DNA of 64,000 bases, from positions 124,001 to 188,000 of the forward strand of contig NZ_JAJUXH010000009.1 in assembly GCF_021390245.1 (NCBI RefSeq), in the 5' to 3' direction. The position numbers and the translations under genes are program-made. Below are positions 17,966 through 27,270 of this stretch, in pieces; position 1 is the stretch's first letter, and every line of letters begins with the position of its first letter. The notes beneath the pieces were generated by a model. It searched no databases. It was not told the origin of the DNA and worked only from the letters and a program-made list of their open reading frames with translations. The DNA comes from Dyadobacter sp. CY323. GTDB lineage: Bacteria > Bacteroidota > Bacteroidia > Cytophagales > Spirosomataceae.

Positions 17966-18844
17966 ATGAGCGTTTTAGTTAATAAAAATTCTAAGATTAT
18001 AGTTCAGGGATTTACCGGTTCAGAAGGGTCCTTTCATGCCCAGCAAATGATTGAATATGGTACGAACGTGGTAGGTGGCGTAACTCCTGGTAAAGGCGGA
18101 CTCTCTCATTTGGAAAGACCTGTTTTCAATACCGTGGATCTCGCAGTGCGCGCAACCGGAGCAGACGTATCAATCATTTTCGTGCCGCCGGCCTTTGCCG
18201 CTGATGCTATCATGGAATCTGCTGACGCTGGTATTGGAGTCATTGTTTGTATCACAGAAGGTATCCCAACAAAGGATATGATGCAGGCGAAAGAATATAT
18301 CAAAGGTAAAAACTGTCGCCTGATTGGCCCAAACTGTCCTGGAATCATCACTGCCGAGGAATGCAAAGTAGGTATTATGCCAGGTTTTATCTTTAAAAAA
18401 GGAACTGTTGGTTTGGTTTCAAAATCGGGAACACTTACATATGAAGCCGTAGATCAGCTGACCCGCGCCGGATTGGGACAAACAACTGCGATCGGTATTG
18501 GAGGCGACCCTATTATCGGTACCACTACGAAAGAAGCCGTTGAATTATTAATGAACGACCCTGAAACTGAGGCGATTGTGATGATCGGTGAAATTGGTGG
18601 TAGCATGGAAGCAGAAGCTGCTCATTATGTAAAATCAACCGGTAACAAAAAGCCTGTGGTTGGGTTTATAGCTGGCCAAACTGCCCCAAAAGGACGTCGT
18701 ATGGGTCATGCCGGTGCAATTATCGGTGGTGCCGATGACACAGCCGAAGCGAAAATCCGGATTATGAAAGAATCGGGTATTTTTGTAGCTGAGTCACCTG
18801 CATTGATTGGAGAAACGATGCTTCTGGCACTAGGAAGAAAATAA
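17966..18844 (+). CDS. sucD: succinate-CoA ligase, alpha subunit
   Basis: Catalyses the substrate-level phosphorylation step of the TCA cycle together with the beta subunit SucC. It is 292 residues, the normal length. The CoA-binding Rossmann part starts [22 protein letters not shown] and contains GGVTPGKGG; the phosphohistidine lies in [13 protein letters not shown]. sucC is not adjacent, as is common in Bacteroidota. It has its own upstream promoter candidate and a terminator 26 bases after the stop, so it appears to be a single-gene unit. Confidence 0.97.
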   Translation: MSVLVNKNSKIIVQGFTGSEGSFHAQQMIEYGTNVVGGVTPGKGGLSHLERPVFNTVDLAVRATGADVSIIFVPPAFAADAIMESADAGIGVIVCITEGIPTKDMMQAKEYIKGKNCRLIGPNCPGIITAEECKVGIMPGFIFKKGTVGLVSKSGTLTYEAVDQLTRAGLGQTTAIGIGGDPIIGTTTKEAVELLMNDPETEAIVMIGEIGGSMEAEAAHYVKSTGNKKPVVGFIAGQTAPKGRRMGHAGAIIGGADDTAEAKIRIMKESGIFVAESPALIGETMLLALGRK

Positions 18845-18870
18845 TATTACTTACGTATAAAAAGATCAGA

Positions 18871-18896
18871 GGGCTGGGGAAACTCCGCCCTTTTTT
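18871..18896 (+). terminator. terminator after sucD
   Basis: A GC-rich hairpin with GGGC/GCCC base and an inner GGA/TCC pairing (18871-18890) runs into TTTTTT at 18891-18896. The next gene begins only six bases later. Confidence 0.7.
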
Positions 18897-18902
18897 GTAC
18901 CA

Positions 18903-20084
18903 ATGAAGTCCATCATTTCCGCAGCTTACTGGGCTTTTTTTTCAGCATTACTTTTTGCTGGTTCATTTGCTGAGGCGGCGGTGAAAGTCAATCCTCCTCC
19001 CAGGTTCTTTCCTGTTTACGATTACCAGAATGATTGGCTCGTATACAATAGCCAATATAAAAACTATGTGCCTTTTTCGCAGGGCATCAACGAGGGGACG
19101 CAATATGTGAGTCTATACATCGATCTCCTCAAAAACCGACGATATACTTTACTGGTCAGAGCGGAAAATCAAAGCTATCTTTTCATTGAGGGGGCGTTAC
19201 AGAACAAGCTTGAAGTAAATACGTGGCAGGAGTTGTCTATCGATAGCCTCTACAGGATTTACAAAAAAGAAGAACTTTTGGTGACATTGTACGGTAATCC
19301 CGGAATTCTGGACAAAACCGTCCTGCTCTGTCACGAGAAAAAAAGTAGTGACGAGGCACTTTCCACGACTACTCGTTCCAATTTCATCAACATTAGACCG
19401 ATCGCATCTTCGCCATTTGGTAATTTTGCCGGTATCGCATTAATCCTCATTCTGATCATAAATGCCTGGGTCTTTAACCTCAACCCATTGTCATTCATAC
19501 GTTTGATAAATCCAATCGAGTTTTTCAATAGCGACCCGCGGGATCAGCTCGCCAAGATCAATAAGCCATACAGCAATACCACTATTTTCTTTGTTATTAC
19601 CAGTGCCATGCTGATGGCTTTTATCGCGGTTTACCTATCCACGAATAAACTTAACCTGTTTGCAGTCAGTACTATTTTGTCCGACAAATCGACAACGTTG
19701 CAAATTCTTGGAGATTTCCTGATTCTCTCGATCATCTTTTTTGTGTTGACCTATACCAAGTATATCTGTATGGTACTTGCTGGAAATATGCTCAATCTGG
19801 ATAAACACGTCGATATTATTTTTATCAAAATAGTGCAATCCTCCTACCTGTTTTATTCACTATTGTTTCTGGTCGTTTTCGCATTGAGCTTCAACCATGT
19901 TAACTGGCTTGCGGACGGAAAGTCCTACATCCTCCTACCCTTTTCAATATTCTATCTGGCCCGATTTGTCGCTTTGTATGTGGTGACCAAGCCTTCCGGT
20001 TCATTGATTAATCTCTATTTATTTTCTTACCTTTGCGTCATTGAAATAATCCCACTCATTGTTAGTATGAAATTTGCATTATAA
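18903..20084 (+). CDS. DUF4271 membrane protein
   Basis: A 393-residue protein with a signal-like N-terminus ending near EAA, an extracytoplasmic beta-type domain (about 25-160, with WLVYNSQYKNYVPF) and a C-terminal half of seven or so hydrophobic helices (from about residue 175). The membrane part matches DUF4271, a Bacteroidota-restricted family. The biochemical role is unknown. It sits directly before hemD and upstream of the PorP/SprF and gld genes, an arrangement I recall from other members of the phylum, which hints at an envelope or T9SS-related task. The soluble N-terminal domain may be lineage specific. Confidence 0.8.
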   Translation: MKSIISAAYWAFFSALLFAGSFAEAAVKVNPPPRFFPVYDYQNDWLVYNSQYKNYVPFSQGINEGTQYVSLYIDLLKNRRYTLLVRAENQSYLFIEGALQNKLEVNTWQELSIDSLYRIYKKEELLVTLYGNPGILDKTVLLCHEKKSSDEALSTTTRSNFINIRPIASSPFGNFAGIALILILIINAWVFNLNPLSFIRLINPIEFFNSDPRDQLAKINKPYSNTTIFFVITSAMLMAFIAVYLSTNKLNLFAVSTILSDKSTTLQILGDFLILSIIFFVLTYTKYICMVLAGNMLNLDKHVDIIFIKIVQSSYLFYSLLFLVVFALSFNHVNWLADGKSYILLPFSIFYLARFVALYVVTKPSGSLINLYLFSYLCVIEIIPLIVSMKFAL

Positions 20085-20125
20085 CTAAGAAAACAAGGAA
20101 GGGAATAAACTAATGAGGATTTTAC

Positions 20126-20908
20126 ATGAGTGATACCATCAATTTTGATCAGGAAAGACTTAAGAAAGTTACAAGCCTTTTAGTTAGTCAATCCAGACCC
20201 GCAGACGAGAATTCACCATATTATGAGTTGGCTAAAAAATACAACATTAAGGTAGATTTCAGGCCATTCATACAAGTTGACGGAATTTCTTACAAGGACT
20301 TTCGAAAACAAAAAATCAACATTCTGGACTATTCGGCTGTCATCTTTACAAGCCGTAATGCAATCGATCACTTTTTCAGGATTTGCAACGAAGGTCGGAT
20401 CGAAGTTCCTGCAACAATGAAATATTTTTGCATTTCAGAACAAACGGCTAACTATCTCCAGAAGTACATCGTAATACGTAAAAGGAAGATTTTCACAGGC
20501 ACGAAAACGGCTGCTGAGCTGATCGAACTTATGCGGAAGCACAAAAAGGAGAAGTTCCTGTATCCTTGCTCGGACGTACGCAAAAACGACATTCCCGAAT
20601 TTGCTGACACCGAGGAATTTAGCTTCACCGAAGCAGTAATGTATCAAACGGGCTCGGCGAATCTATCAGATCTGGAAGACGTTTACTATGACATTATTGC
20701 ATTTTTCAGCCCATCCGGAATTAAGTCTTTATTTGACAATTTCCCTGATTTCAAACAAAACTCCACTCGTCTCGCCGCATTCGGACCAACTACTGCCAAA
20801 GCGGTGGAAGATGCTGGTCTGATCTGTGACATTCAGGCGCCACTTCCAAATGCACCTTCGATGACCGGGGCGCTTGACCTGTATATCCGGAAAGCGAACC
20901 AGATTTAG
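20126..20908 (+). CDS. hemD: uroporphyrinogen-III synthase
   Basis: Closes and isomerises the linear tetrapyrrole to uroporphyrinogen III in heme synthesis. The 260-residue protein shows the two-domain HemD pattern: N-terminal VTSLLVSQSRPADENSPYYEL, the hinge-side VIFTSRNAIDHFF, and the C-terminal IIAFFSPSGIKSLFDNFP and AAFGPTTAKAVEDAGL blocks. HemD is poorly conserved, but FTSRNA, FFSPSG and GPTTA are reliable signatures. It is 41 bases after the DUF4271 gene and is followed by a terminator. Confidence 0.9.
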   Translation: MSDTINFDQERLKKVTSLLVSQSRPADENSPYYELAKKYNIKVDFRPFIQVDGISYKDFRKQKINILDYSAVIFTSRNAIDHFFRICNEGRIEVPATMKYFCISEQTANYLQKYIVIRKRKIFTGTKTAAELIELMRKHKKEKFLYPCSDVRKNDIPEFADTEEFSFTEAVMYQTGSANLSDLEDVYYDIIAFFSPSGIKSLFDNFPDFKQNSTRLAAFGPTTAKAVEDAGLICDIQAPLPNAPSMTGALDLYIRKANQI

Positions 20909-20920
20909 GCGAGTTTTACC

Positions 20921-20959
20921 CATAAAAAAGCCCTGGAAATTTTCCAGGGCTTTTTTATG
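20921..20959. terminator. terminator after hemD
   Basis: A near-perfect palindrome of about 19 bp per arm, containing GCCCTGGAAA and its complement, with a T-run within and after the 3' arm. It lies 13 bases past the hemD stop. It separates hemD from the PorP/SprF gene. Confidence 0.93.
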
Positions 20960-21041
20960 CTTTTATCAATTTTTTTAAGCAATATGCGTTATGAATTAAA
21001 TCCGGAGACTATCGGCAAGTTCTTCAAACCAACCCAGCAGC

Positions 21042-22019
21042 ATGACTTTTACGTTTACTATTAAAAGTATTAAATACATAAAGGCGTTCGCCGTTTTGCT
21101 GATAATTCCTCTAGTTGCTGATGCTCAGAAAGATGCCCAGTTCAGCCTTTTTTCGCTCAATCAGCTTTACCTGAATCCCGCCGCGGCCGGTGCTGATGGA
21201 TTGACTAAATTCCAATTAACACATCGGACACAATATGCTGGCTACCAAGGTACCAATATAGATGATACAGGAGGCGCGCTGTCGACGCAACTCTTTTCAT
21301 TCAGCATGCCATTCAAAAATTTCGGTATAGGCTTTTATGCACTTAATGATAAAAGTGGACCGAGAACGGATCAGGATTTCAAAATTTCAGCAGCGTATCA
21401 TATCCCTTTTGCAGGCGGTAATTTCCAGGTCGGAGCAAGTGCGGGACTTTTCCGCCAGGCGATCGATTATGGAAAACTGCGTGCGCGCGACCCGGATGAT
21501 CCATTGATCCAGACAGGTGTAATCTCAGAAATTAATCCTGATTTTGCAGTGGGTGCCCGATATGAAAACGAAGCATTTTATGCGGGAGTTTCTCTAAACC
21601 ATTTTCTGAAACCTAAATATCAACTGGGTTCTGAAACTGCGACTAATCCCCTGCCGCGAACGCTGTATTTCAATGCCGGGGTAAATATTGAATTAGGTTA
21701 TTTGCTGGACATTCAACCCATTGTTCTGGTAAAATCCGACATTAGTACGGTATCGGTTGAAGGTGGTGCGACTGTCACCTATAATAAGCGTTATTGGATT
21801 GGTGGAACTTACAGACAGCAAGACACTTACTTCATCATTATGGGCGGCGTATATTTGCTAACCGATCAATCTTTAAGACTTTCGGGAGCGTATGATATGG
21901 TGATTGGAGGCGATCGTGCAAAAGCGCCTTCCTCGTTTGAAGTGATGCTTTCTTACGCATTACCATCTCCGAAATTTGGTAAAAAGACAATCATAAGAAC
22001 ACCCCGCTTTCGCTTCTGA
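21042..22019 (+). CDS. PorP/SprF-family type IX secretion outer-membrane protein
   Basis: A 325-residue outer-membrane beta-barrel. The signal peptide is followed by DAQKDAQFSLFSLNQLYLNPAAAG, the hallmark start of the family (Q-x-x-LNPA-x-AG). Later blocks such as FGIGFYALNDKSGP, INPDFAVGARYEN, NAGVNIELGYLLD and LRLSGAYDMVIGG are typical alternating barrel strands. Family members anchor T9SS cargo or link to PorK/GldK and adhesins. Its position just ahead of gldKLMN fits the porP-porK-porL-porM-porN order of other species, so it is probably the PorP equivalent. The 355-base gap after it suggests that gldK also has its own promoter. Confidence 0.93.
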   Translation: MTFTFTIKSIKYIKAFAVLLIIPLVADAQKDAQFSLFSLNQLYLNPAAAGADGLTKFQLTHRTQYAGYQGTNIDDTGGALSTQLFSFSMPFKNFGIGFYALNDKSGPRTDQDFKISAAYHIPFAGGNFQVGASAGLFRQAIDYGKLRARDPDDPLIQTGVISEINPDFAVGARYENEAFYAGVSLNHFLKPKYQLGSETATNPLPRTLYFNAGVNIELGYLLDIQPIVLVKSDISTVSVEGGATVTYNKRYWIGGTYRQQDTYFIIMGGVYLLTDQSLRLSGAYDMVIGGDRAKAPSSFEVMLSYALPSPKFGKKTIIRTPRFRF

Positions 22020-22374
22020 TCAGAGCTTAATTACTTCAAGCTAAAATGACATTGCATCTTCAAATTATTAAAAAAGCCATTAGACCGCACGCAATGTGAC
22101 TTTTTTGTAAGTCACTTGAGAATAAGCGTTGACCACTTTGCGAAACTTTAATTTATATTTGTAAAATAAATGTCCCTTATACCATTTCCGTTTTTCTTAC
22201 GTTAAGACGATAATTGATTGATTTCGTAACTCTTCAGGCATGGTTTTCTCTCCTGATTTTTTTTGAAATCGCACTGCTCAAAATTGATTTTTAGTTTTTA
22301 TTCAGGTTATACTATATATCATTGGTCGACGTTTTTAGGCTAACATTTTATTATTCAAATTTTACAAAAACACT
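22020..22374 (+). promoter_or_regulatory. non-coding leader between porP-like gene and gldK
   Basis: No gene is seen in these 355 bases. It contains a small hairpin (GTGACTT/AAGTCAC at 22096-22102 and 22109-22115, without a clear T-tract) and a promoter candidate: TTG at 22129-22131 and TATATTTG at 22154-22161, with a slightly long 22-base spacer. If used, gldK would have a leader of about 200 bases, leaving room for post-transcriptional control of the motility operon. Confidence 0.4.
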
Positions 22375-23448
22375 ATGAATGTGAAAGTGTTCTATCGGGA
22401 TGGAGTCAAAAGTCTGCTTTTGATAGCCGCTCTTATGCTCATGCAGAGTTGCGGATTTATCAAGAGTAAGTTTGGCAAGGGAGGAAAAGAAGAAAGCGGC
22501 ATTGCCAATGGTGAGATCACCGCAACAGCCCGCAAGGGTTTCAAACAAACAACACCGGCGGGTATGGTGGTAATACCTTCCGGATCCTTCGTAATGGGCC
22601 AGGCTGATGAAGATATAGCCTCTTCGATGAACAATATGAACAGGCGGGTGACGATCAGTTCTTTCTTTATGGATGATACTGAAATTACCAACAATGAGTA
22701 TCGCCAGTTTGTTAATGCATTGCTTGTTGACTCCGTGTCCGTTTTAGGGGAAGAAGAGATTATGTCTAAATATTACCCTGACACAACGGTATGGAAAAAA
22801 GACTTTGCCTACTCCAACGGTGATCCATTCGTAGAATATTATTACCAGCACCCAGGTTTCGACACTTACCCGGTTGTTGGTGTGAGCTGGACAGGCGCTG
22901 AATACTTTTCAAAATGGCGTACAAATCTCCTCCATGATTTTCAAAACAAAGAGGGACAGTTCAATTCCACAGGTTTCCGTCTTCCTACTGAAGCTGAATG
23001 GGAATGGGCGGCACGTGGCGGTCGGGCTGTGGCCAAGTATCCTTGGGGAAATCCTTACACTATGAATGCGAAAGGATGCTTTCTTGCAAACTTTAAACCG
23101 CAGCGTGGTAATTACGATGCTGACGGATATCCATATACAGGTCCGGCAAATGCGTATAATCCAAATGACTTTGGCTTGTATAACATGGCTGGTAACGTAG
23201 CTGAATGGACTTCGGATGCGTACACGGACAATGCTACCGCAATTGTTTGGGATATGAACCCACAATATAACAACCCCGACGAACCTCGTAAGGTTGTAAA
23301 AGGAGGATCCTGGAAAGACATCGCTTATTATCTTCAGACTGGTACCCGTACTTTCGAATATGAAACCGAACGTCGTGCCTTCATTGGGTTCCGCTGCGTA
23401 ATGGACAATGTAAACGACCGTGGTGGTGCGCGTGCTCGTCGTCGCTAG
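22375..23448 (+). CDS. gldK: gliding motility/T9SS lipoprotein GldK
   Basis: Outer-membrane lipoprotein that with GldN forms the periplasmic ring of the type IX secretion system. It is 357 residues with lipobox cysteine at position 26 (MLMQSC). The body is a formylglycine-generating-enzyme (SUMF1) fold: GMVVIPSGSFVMGQADED, then FMDDTEITNNEYRQFV, GVSWTGAEYF, GFRLPTEAEWEWAARGG, NMAGNVAEW and VVKGGSWKD. It is probably a structural use of the fold rather than an enzyme. The C-terminus ends in an arginine-rich tail (RGGARARRR). It is first in the gldK-L-M-N order. Confidence 0.97.
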   Translation: MNVKVFYRDGVKSLLLIAALMLMQSCGFIKSKFGKGGKEESGIANGEITATARKGFKQTTPAGMVVIPSGSFVMGQADEDIASSMNNMNRRVTISSFFMDDTEITNNEYRQFVNALLVDSVSVLGEEEIMSKYYPDTTVWKKDFAYSNGDPFVEYYYQHPGFDTYPVVGVSWTGAEYFSKWRTNLLHDFQNKEGQFNSTGFRLPTEAEWEWAARGGRAVAKYPWGNPYTMNAKGCFLANFKPQRGNYDADGYPYTGPANAYNPNDFGLYNMAGNVAEWTSDAYTDNATAIVWDMNPQYNNPDEPRKVVKGGSWKDIAYYLQTGTRTFEYETERRAFIGFRCVMDNVNDRGGARARRR

Positions 23449-23465
23449 AACATACAATTTTTATG

Positions 23466-23498
23466 AAAGAAGCAGCGTTTAGACACTGCTTCTTTTTT
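23466..23498 (+). terminator. hairpin between gldK and gldL (attenuator or partial terminator)
   Basis: A perfect 10-bp stem (23466-23475 with 23486-23495), a 10-base loop and a following T-run. It lies in the 119-base gap within the gld cluster, so it may lower expression of gldLMN relative to gldK rather than end the transcript. Confidence 0.75.
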
Positions 23499-23567
23499 AC
23501 GATCTATTCAAAACAAATAACACTTTCATTCATCATTAATTTTTCACTGTAACTGATTTCAATTCGT

Positions 23568-24383
23568 ATGGCTAAGAATAGCGGACCTAATTTTTTTTGG
23601 GATAAACTAGTACCAACAATATATAGTGCGGGTGCTGCCGTTGTAATTTTGGGAGCGTTGGCAAAGATTCAACACTGGGATTTTGGAGGACCTCTACTTA
23701 CTGCCGGTCTTGGTACCGAGGTACTTATATTCCTTCTTTATGCATTACAAACTCTGACTCAATCAAACGATAAAGATCCGGATTGGACGCGCGTTTATCC
23801 GGAGCTCGCCGATGATTACAATGGACCAGCAATCACGCGTGGTTCAACACAAAGCAGCAATGTTACGGCCAAGCTCGACAACATGCTCGACAATGCTAAG
23901 ATTTCACCTGAAATCTTCGACAGCCTGGGTAAAGGATTTAGAAACCTATCTGATACAGTTGGCAAGATCACTGACATTACAGATGCCACAGTCGCTACAA
24001 ATGACTACGCAAGAAATGTAAAAAATGCTTCAACGGCGATCAATGATATGAACAAGTCTTACGGTGTTGCCATTAATGCAATGAGCTCCATGGCTGATGC
24101 TACAAAGGATGCCCAATCTTATCGCGAGCAGTTCCAGCAAATCACTAAAAATATGGGTGCTCTGAATGCCGTTTATGAACTCGAGCTTCAGGACACAACA
24201 AAACACCTGAAAGCAATGAACGCTTTCTATGGCAACTTGACTGCTGCAATGGAAAACATGGCCGATGCAACAAAAGAATCGCAAGTGTTTAAAAATGAAA
24301 TGTCTAAACTGACCACTAATATTTCATCTCTAAACGGCATTTACGGTAATATGCTGACAGCGATGCGCGGTGGTAATGCCTAA
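23568..24383 (+). CDS. gldL: gliding motility/T9SS motor subunit GldL
   Basis: Cytoplasmic-membrane subunit of the proton-driven GldLM motor that powers T9SS and gliding. The 271 residues contain two transmembrane helices near the N-terminus (about 16-33 and 43-63). The second carries Glu51 in GTEVLIFLLYALQTL, corresponding to the essential buried glutamate of GldL; Lys33 and His36 lie at the end of the first helix. The rest is a long cytoplasmic region with repeated helices (for example NDMNKSYGVAINAMSSMADATKD and later similar copies). It is followed by gldM after 96 bases. Confidence 0.97.
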   Translation: MAKNSGPNFFWDKLVPTIYSAGAAVVILGALAKIQHWDFGGPLLTAGLGTEVLIFLLYALQTLTQSNDKDPDWTRVYPELADDYNGPAITRGSTQSSNVTAKLDNMLDNAKISPEIFDSLGKGFRNLSDTVGKITDITDATVATNDYARNVKNASTAINDMNKSYGVAINAMSSMADATKDAQSYREQFQQITKNMGALNAVYELELQDTTKHLKAMNAFYGNLTAAMENMADATKESQVFKNEMSKLTTNISSLNGIYGNMLTAMRGGNA

Positions 24384-24479
24384 TAATCCCTAACAAGCAG
24401 CTAGTAAGTCCATCAAGTGAATTATTAATGTTTGTTATCAATAAATTATTTAATCACTGATAACTGATTACTGAACAAT

Positions 24480-26072
24480 ATGGCAGGTGGAAAAGAAACA
24501 CCCCGTCAAAAGATGATTGGAATGATGTATCTGGTACTTACAGCGATGCTCGCATTGCAGGTAAGTTCAGCCATTATAGAAAAATTCATTCTTCTGAACA
24601 ATTCTTTGGAACTATCTTCCGGAGCAGCTAATAGAATAAACGAAGAAACAGTACTTAAAATAAAGAAAGCGGTTGAGAAGTCCGGAAACCGTGCGGCTGA
24701 TGTTGCTGTAATTAAGCAAGCGGAAGAAGTACGTAAATATTCTGCCGACATTACCAACGAAATTAACTCCGTAAAACAGGAAATTGTCGCGAAGGCAGGT
24801 GGCGGACTTAATGAAGAAGGTGGTATAAAAAACCCACAAGAAGAAGCGAAGGTTGCAGAAATGATGATCGGTGTCGGCAAAAACGGCAGAGCATATAAGT
24901 TGAAACAAACTCTGAATGCTTATACTGCTCAGCTTAATCAATTATCTCCTAACAAGTTCCAAAATCTTGCACTTGATGGAAAAGAAGATCAGGTTATAAA
25001 AGGTAATAAGGAACAAAGGAATAAGGATTTTGCTGAATTAAATTTCGAATCTACTCCCGTTGCTGCTGCATTGGCCGTTTTAAGCCAGAAGCAGACAGAT
25101 ATTCGCCGTATGGAAGGTGAAGTACTTAATTATCTTGCAAGTAAGGTGGGAGCTGCAGACGTCAAATTCGACCGGGTTCTGGCGATGGTGAGTGCTGATG
25201 CGAAGACAGTAGTTGCAGGTACCAAGTTTAAAGGGCAAATGTTCATAGCAGCATCTGCATCCGGGATCACACCGAAAATGAGCCTTAATGGATCTCCGGT
25301 AAAAGTTGAAAATGGTATTGGTCTTATTGAATTCACTGCGCAAGGCGGCGGATACAATGCAGAGGGTCTAGCGAAGCGTGAATTGCAGGCAAGAATTACA
25401 ATCCCAACACCTTCTGGCCGCGATACTACTTATACAATGAATCAGGAGTATTTCGTAGTGAAACCTTCGTACCAGATAGAGACCGGAACGTTGCCTCCAT
25501 TGTATCTTGGCTGTGCTAATAAATTAAGCATTCAAAGTCCAGCTTTGGGGCCACTATGGGCTCCTAGCTTTTCAACAGACGGCGGTGAGATTATTCAAAG
25601 TGGGCAAAAAGGGAAATTTACAATCGTGCCGAATCGTGCGCAGTTGAACATTACAGTTAGCAACGCGGGCAATGTTTTAGGTTCGGAGCCATTCCGTGTG
25701 AATAAGGTTCCTAAACCTTCGCTTGAAATACGGGTGAATGGGGCCACTTTTGATGAAAGAAAAGGTGCGCCTGCAAGTGGAACAAGAAGCATCCAGGTTA
25801 TTGCAATTCCAGATGAGAGTTTCAAGAACTTCTCGCCGGAAGACGCTAAATTCAGAGTTTCGGAAGTTGAGATTTCGCTGGCCAGAAATAACAGGCGTAT
25901 TGATGGTGTTACTTTGAAAGGTGGAGGCGGATCTATCTCATCTCTGGCGCAGAAGGCTCAGCCTGGCGACAGGTATGTAGTCACGATTTTGAAGGTGGAA
26001 CGCCAGAACTTCAAAGGTGCTGTGAATGAAGTGGAAATGGGTAATCAATACAGAACTGTTCCGCTATACTAA
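24480..26072 (+). CDS. gldM: gliding motility/T9SS motor subunit GldM
   Basis: Partner of GldL. A 530-residue protein with a very short cytoplasmic N-terminus (AGGKETPRQKMIG), one transmembrane helix at about 12-32 and a long periplasmic part that forms the straight shaft of four domains reaching the GldK/GldN ring. The start MAGGKETPRQKMIGMMYLVLTAMLALQVS is typical of the family. Repeated beta-rich modules follow, including GLIEFTAQGGGYN and the C-terminal VNKVPKPSLEIRVNG. Length fits the family. It comes directly after gldL and 44 bases before gldN. Confidence 0.97.
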   Translation: MAGGKETPRQKMIGMMYLVLTAMLALQVSSAIIEKFILLNNSLELSSGAANRINEETVLKIKKAVEKSGNRAADVAVIKQAEEVRKYSADITNEINSVKQEIVAKAGGGLNEEGGIKNPQEEAKVAEMMIGVGKNGRAYKLKQTLNAYTAQLNQLSPNKFQNLALDGKEDQVIKGNKEQRNKDFAELNFESTPVAAALAVLSQKQTDIRRMEGEVLNYLASKVGAADVKFDRVLAMVSADAKTVVAGTKFKGQMFIAASASGITPKMSLNGSPVKVENGIGLIEFTAQGGGYNAEGLAKRELQARITIPTPSGRDTTYTMNQEYFVVKPSYQIETGTLPPLYLGCANKLSIQSPALGPLWAPSFSTDGGEIIQSGQKGKFTIVPNRAQLNITVSNAGNVLGSEPFRVNKVPKPSLEIRVNGATFDERKGAPASGTRSIQVIAIPDESFKNFSPEDAKFRVSEVEISLARNNRRIDGVTLKGGGGSISSLAQKAQPGDRYVVTILKVERQNFKGAVNEVEMGNQYRTVPLY

Positions 26073-26116
26073 TTCACAATTTTAGTCGTTGATTGGACAA
26101 TACAACTTTGTATGCT

Positions 26117-27175
26117 ATGACAAGAATGAACGGAAAAACGATTGCATGGTCCTTAATCTCCCTATCGCTGGGAACTGGGGCTGCGTTTGCTCAGGAAAAG
26201 GAAGATTCGACTGCTAATCAATTCTCATCCCGCCCGATTGCGGACGGAGATGTAATGATGAAAAGAACGCTTTGGAGAAGGGTTGATTTGAAAGAAAAGC
26301 AAAACATAGCGATGTTTTCGAAAAACAACGAAATCACCCGTTACCTATTGGAAGCTGCTAAGGCTGGCTTAATCGATGCTTACACCAACGATTCATGCAC
26401 TACTAAAATTACGGCTGACGAATTGCATAAGCGTATTCTGATTCCGAATCAGACAGCCGGATTATCTGCGGAAGAGATTGCCGCAGGTTTTGGAGAAGCG
26501 ACGAAAACAGATGATGGCTGGGGAGCAAAACCAAAAGCAGACCCTGCCAAGCAAGCTGCTGCTGCCGATGACGGATGGGGTAATACCAAAAAGGATGCTA
26601 AAAAAGAGGTAGCGCAGGAAGATGATGGATGGGGACCTCCTAAAAAGAAAACCACAAAAAAAGGTACCAAAAATCAGGTAGCCAAGGAAGAGCCACCGGT
26701 TGTGGAACAGCCAAAAGTTGATTCCACGTCGTTTGAAACCCAGGTCGCTTCTACGGAAGAAGAATATTTCCCTGAGCAACTTAGTATCATTGAGTTAAGA
26801 GAAGATTGGACATTCGACAAGAAGAGATCACGTCTTTACAATGATGTGCAAACAGTGTCTATCATTCTTCCTTCTGAACAAACTGCGACTGGCCTGGAAT
26901 TACCAGTTGCATCATTCCGCTGGAAAGACGCTGAAAGGCTTTTCAGAAGTGACCCAAAGAAATACATTTGGTATAACACCCATAACACAGCTCAGAATAA
27001 AAACCTGGCTGACGCATTTGATCTTCGACTTTTTTATGGTCGGATTACGAAGTTCTCAAATGCAAAAGATCAGGGATTCCTGGACATTTATAGTGGAGAA
27101 AAAGAGGCACTAATTAAATCTCTTAACTATGAGCAGGAATTGATGGAGTTGGAACATGGTTTGTGGGAGTACTAA
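26117..27175 (+). CDS. gldN: gliding motility/T9SS ring protein GldN with DDGWG repeat insert
   Basis: Periplasmic component of the GldK-GldN ring. The first ATG in frame is at 26117 (MTRMNGKTIAW); the frame is open upstream only with TTG. That gives 352 residues with a signal peptide ending near FAQ. The family blocks are RPIADGDVMMKRTLWRRVDL, IDAYTNDSCTTKI, ELREDWTFDKKRSRL and the C-terminal QELMELEHGLWEY. Between about residues 130 and 200 lies an inserted low-complexity segment with three DDGWG repeats at 132, 151 and 169, each followed by a lysine-rich spacer. This insert is unusual for GldN. A perfect terminator follows. Confidence 0.96.
   Translation: MTRMNGKTIAWSLISLSLGTGAAFAQEKEDSTANQFSSRPIADGDVMMKRTLWRRVDLKEKQNIAMFSKNNEITRYLLEAAKAGLIDAYTNDSCTTKITADELHKRILIPNQTAGLSAEEIAAGFGEATKTDDGWGAKPKADPAKQAAAADDGWGNTKKDAKKEVAQEDDGWGPPKKKTTKKGTKNQVAKEEPPVVEQPKVDSTSFETQVASTEEEYFPEQLSIIELREDWTFDKKRSRLYNDVQTVSIILPSEQTATGLELPVASFRWKDAERLFRSDPKKYIWYNTHNTAQNKNLADAFDLRLFYGRITKFSNAKDQGFLDIYSGEKEALIKSLNYEQELMELEHGLWEY
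26510..26635 (+). repeat. coding repeat: three DDGWG units inside gldN
   Basis: Three exact DDGWG pentapeptides recur every 18-19 residues, separated by lysine/alanine-rich linkers (AKPKADPAKQAAAA, NTKKDAKKEVAQE, then PPKKKTTKK). The segment is charged and flexible, and lies between conserved N- and C-terminal parts of GldN. Confidence 0.85.
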
Positions 27176-27190
27176 TTCCATAAATCTAAA

Positions 27191-27240
27191 GTCAATAAAT
27201 ACAAAAAGCACCTTTAGAGGTGCTTTTTGTATTTATTGAC
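27191..27240. terminator. bidirectional terminator after gldN
   Basis: A perfect 23-bp inverted repeat (27191-27213 with 27218-27240) with loop TTAG. A-run and T-run flank the GC core AGCACCT within the stem, so it serves both gldN and the convergent lipoprotein gene. Confidence 0.96.
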
Positions 27241-27270
27241 TTTTTCCCCGAATATTACTTCCTCATCAAA

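Noticed and set aside
22020-22374. Hidden gene in the gap before gldK
   Set aside because: Stops in all frames, very A/T-rich; only promoter-like and hairpin elements are visible.
22909-23457. 182-codon minus-strand ORF opposite gldK
   Set aside because: Antisense to conserved SUMF1 sequence; composition is atypical, with no recognisable domain.
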